In this document: positions 63,652-64,000 of the stretch, one piece after another | Layout of the letters: every line of letters begins with the position of its first letter | Numbering within the stretch: the stretch's first letter is position 1 | From: Salegentibacter salinarum | Lineage (GTDB): Bacteria > Bacteroidota > Bacteroidia > Flavobacteriales > Flavobacteriaceae | DNA: 64,000 nucleotides | Assembly (NCBI RefSeq): GCF_900168115.1 | Contig: NZ_FUZC01000007.1 | Span: 124,001-188,000, forward strand | Direction of reading: 5' to 3' | The notes under the pieces: model-generated | Databases searched by the model: none | The model's input: only the letters and a program-made list of their open reading frames with translations | Told to the model about the DNA's origin: nothing | Made by a program: the position numbers and the translations under genes

Positions 63652-64000
63652 CTAATCTTTCTCCTCATCTGTGCTCAATAGATATCCAAAAGGCTCTAAG
63701 GCAGGAACGTGATTAAAGACTACATTTAAAATTCCCAAAACCGGAATTGCCAGAATCATTCCCATAACACCCCAAATCATATTTCCCAAAATTATTGCCA
63801 GGATCACGAAAAACGGATGAATATCTACCTTATCTCCTACAATAAAGGGCTCTAAAACATAACTTTCAATAAATTGAACGAGGGTAAAAGTGAGGATTAC
63901 CCCAATTAAAATACTGGTTTCACCTTGTGTAAGGTAACCAAATATCAGGGCCAGTCCCATCCCGATAATATTTCCTATAAAAGGTATAAGAGTAAGGAAG
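63652..64000 (-). CDS. AI-2E family transporter (N-terminus outside window)
   Basis: The minus-strand frame is open from the window edge to the stop at 63652, with FLTLIPFIGNIIGMGLALIF (beginning beyond the methionine at 63960), then LVQFIESYVLEPFIVGDKVD and the C-terminal EEKD. The P-x-I-G-N region and the E-x-Y-x-L-E-P helix are hallmarks of the TqsA/AI-2E exporter family. It should be about 350 residues; about 115 are in view. The methionine at 63960 is internal, not the start. Confidence 0.9.
   Translation of the reverse strand, partial: FLTLIPFIGNIIGMGLALIFGYLTQGETSILIGVILTFTLVQFIESYVLEPFIVGDKVDIHPFFVILAIILGNMIWGVMGMILAIPVLGILNVVFNHVPALEPFGYLLSTDEEKD

Noticed and set aside
1-64000. rRNA, tRNA, CRISPR arrays, insertion sequences, integrases, phage genes or defence-system gene cassettes
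   Set aside because: None seen on either strand. Dispersed short repeats were examined for regular spacer arrays and are not spaced like CRISPR.

Overview
The window is a continuous piece of a Bacteroidota chromosome, most likely from a marine-type Flavobacteriaceae (Gramella/Salegentibacter/Zunongwangia-like; genus inferred from general protein resemblance, no search run). Supporting signs: promoter -7 elements of the form TAnnTTTG, some with a TTG 17-23 bp upstream; a fused ResB-CcsA cytochrome c maturation protein; a fused LpxC-FabZ; PorX, the PglZ-type response regulator tied to type 9 secretion; TonB/outer-membrane barrel proteins with carboxypeptidase-like N-terminal domains; and the hisG-D-C-B-H-A-F-IE order. 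I see no rRNA, tRNA, CRISPR array, insertion sequence, prophage or plasmid gene. It reads as core chromosome.

Layout: 1-10.3 kb holds a truncated DUF2520 gene, ccsBA, fumC, a small membrane protein with its own promoter, an outer-membrane barrel receptor, an ArsC-like protein and prfB with a complete programmed +1 frameshift. 10.3-21.2 kb holds a zinc metalloprotease, threonine aldolase, peroxiredoxin, YbaB, oligopeptidase B and an adjacent pair of PLP enzymes that fits sulfonolipid (capnine-type) synthesis. 21.2-26.4 kb is a YfhO / glycosyltransferase / flippase glycan unit. 26.5-38 kb carries an Arg/Ser/Asn-rich secreted protein, uvrA, an ECF sigma factor, an endonuclease III without its Fe-S cysteines, bcp, alanine dehydrogenase, tsaE and porX. 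38-44.6 kb is HD phosphohydrolase, lpxD, lpxC-fabZ, lpxA, efp and a second lpxD. 44.7-50.7 kb is sucD, fabG, a VWA membrane protein, a prohibitin and a serine hydrolase. 50.8-59 kb is the histidine operon, led by a His-rich leader peptide and an attenuator. 59-64 kb, all on the minus strand, has a GlcG-like protein, a NYN-LOTUS protein, a baeRF-type release-factor relative, a CDF transporter, a DUF1853 protein and a truncated AI-2E transporter.

The most informative non-coding signals are (i) the hisL leader with mutually exclusive RNA pairings, (ii) the prfB frameshift cassette, and (iii) a family of about 100-140 bp palindromic repeats (core GTCATCCTGAA...TTCAGGATCT) found at most convergent gene junctions, several with perfect terminal inverted repeats, and also between genes of the his operon. 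In five places a TTG that could be read as an upstream start lies inside a TAnnTTTG promoter element, so downstream starts are preferred there.
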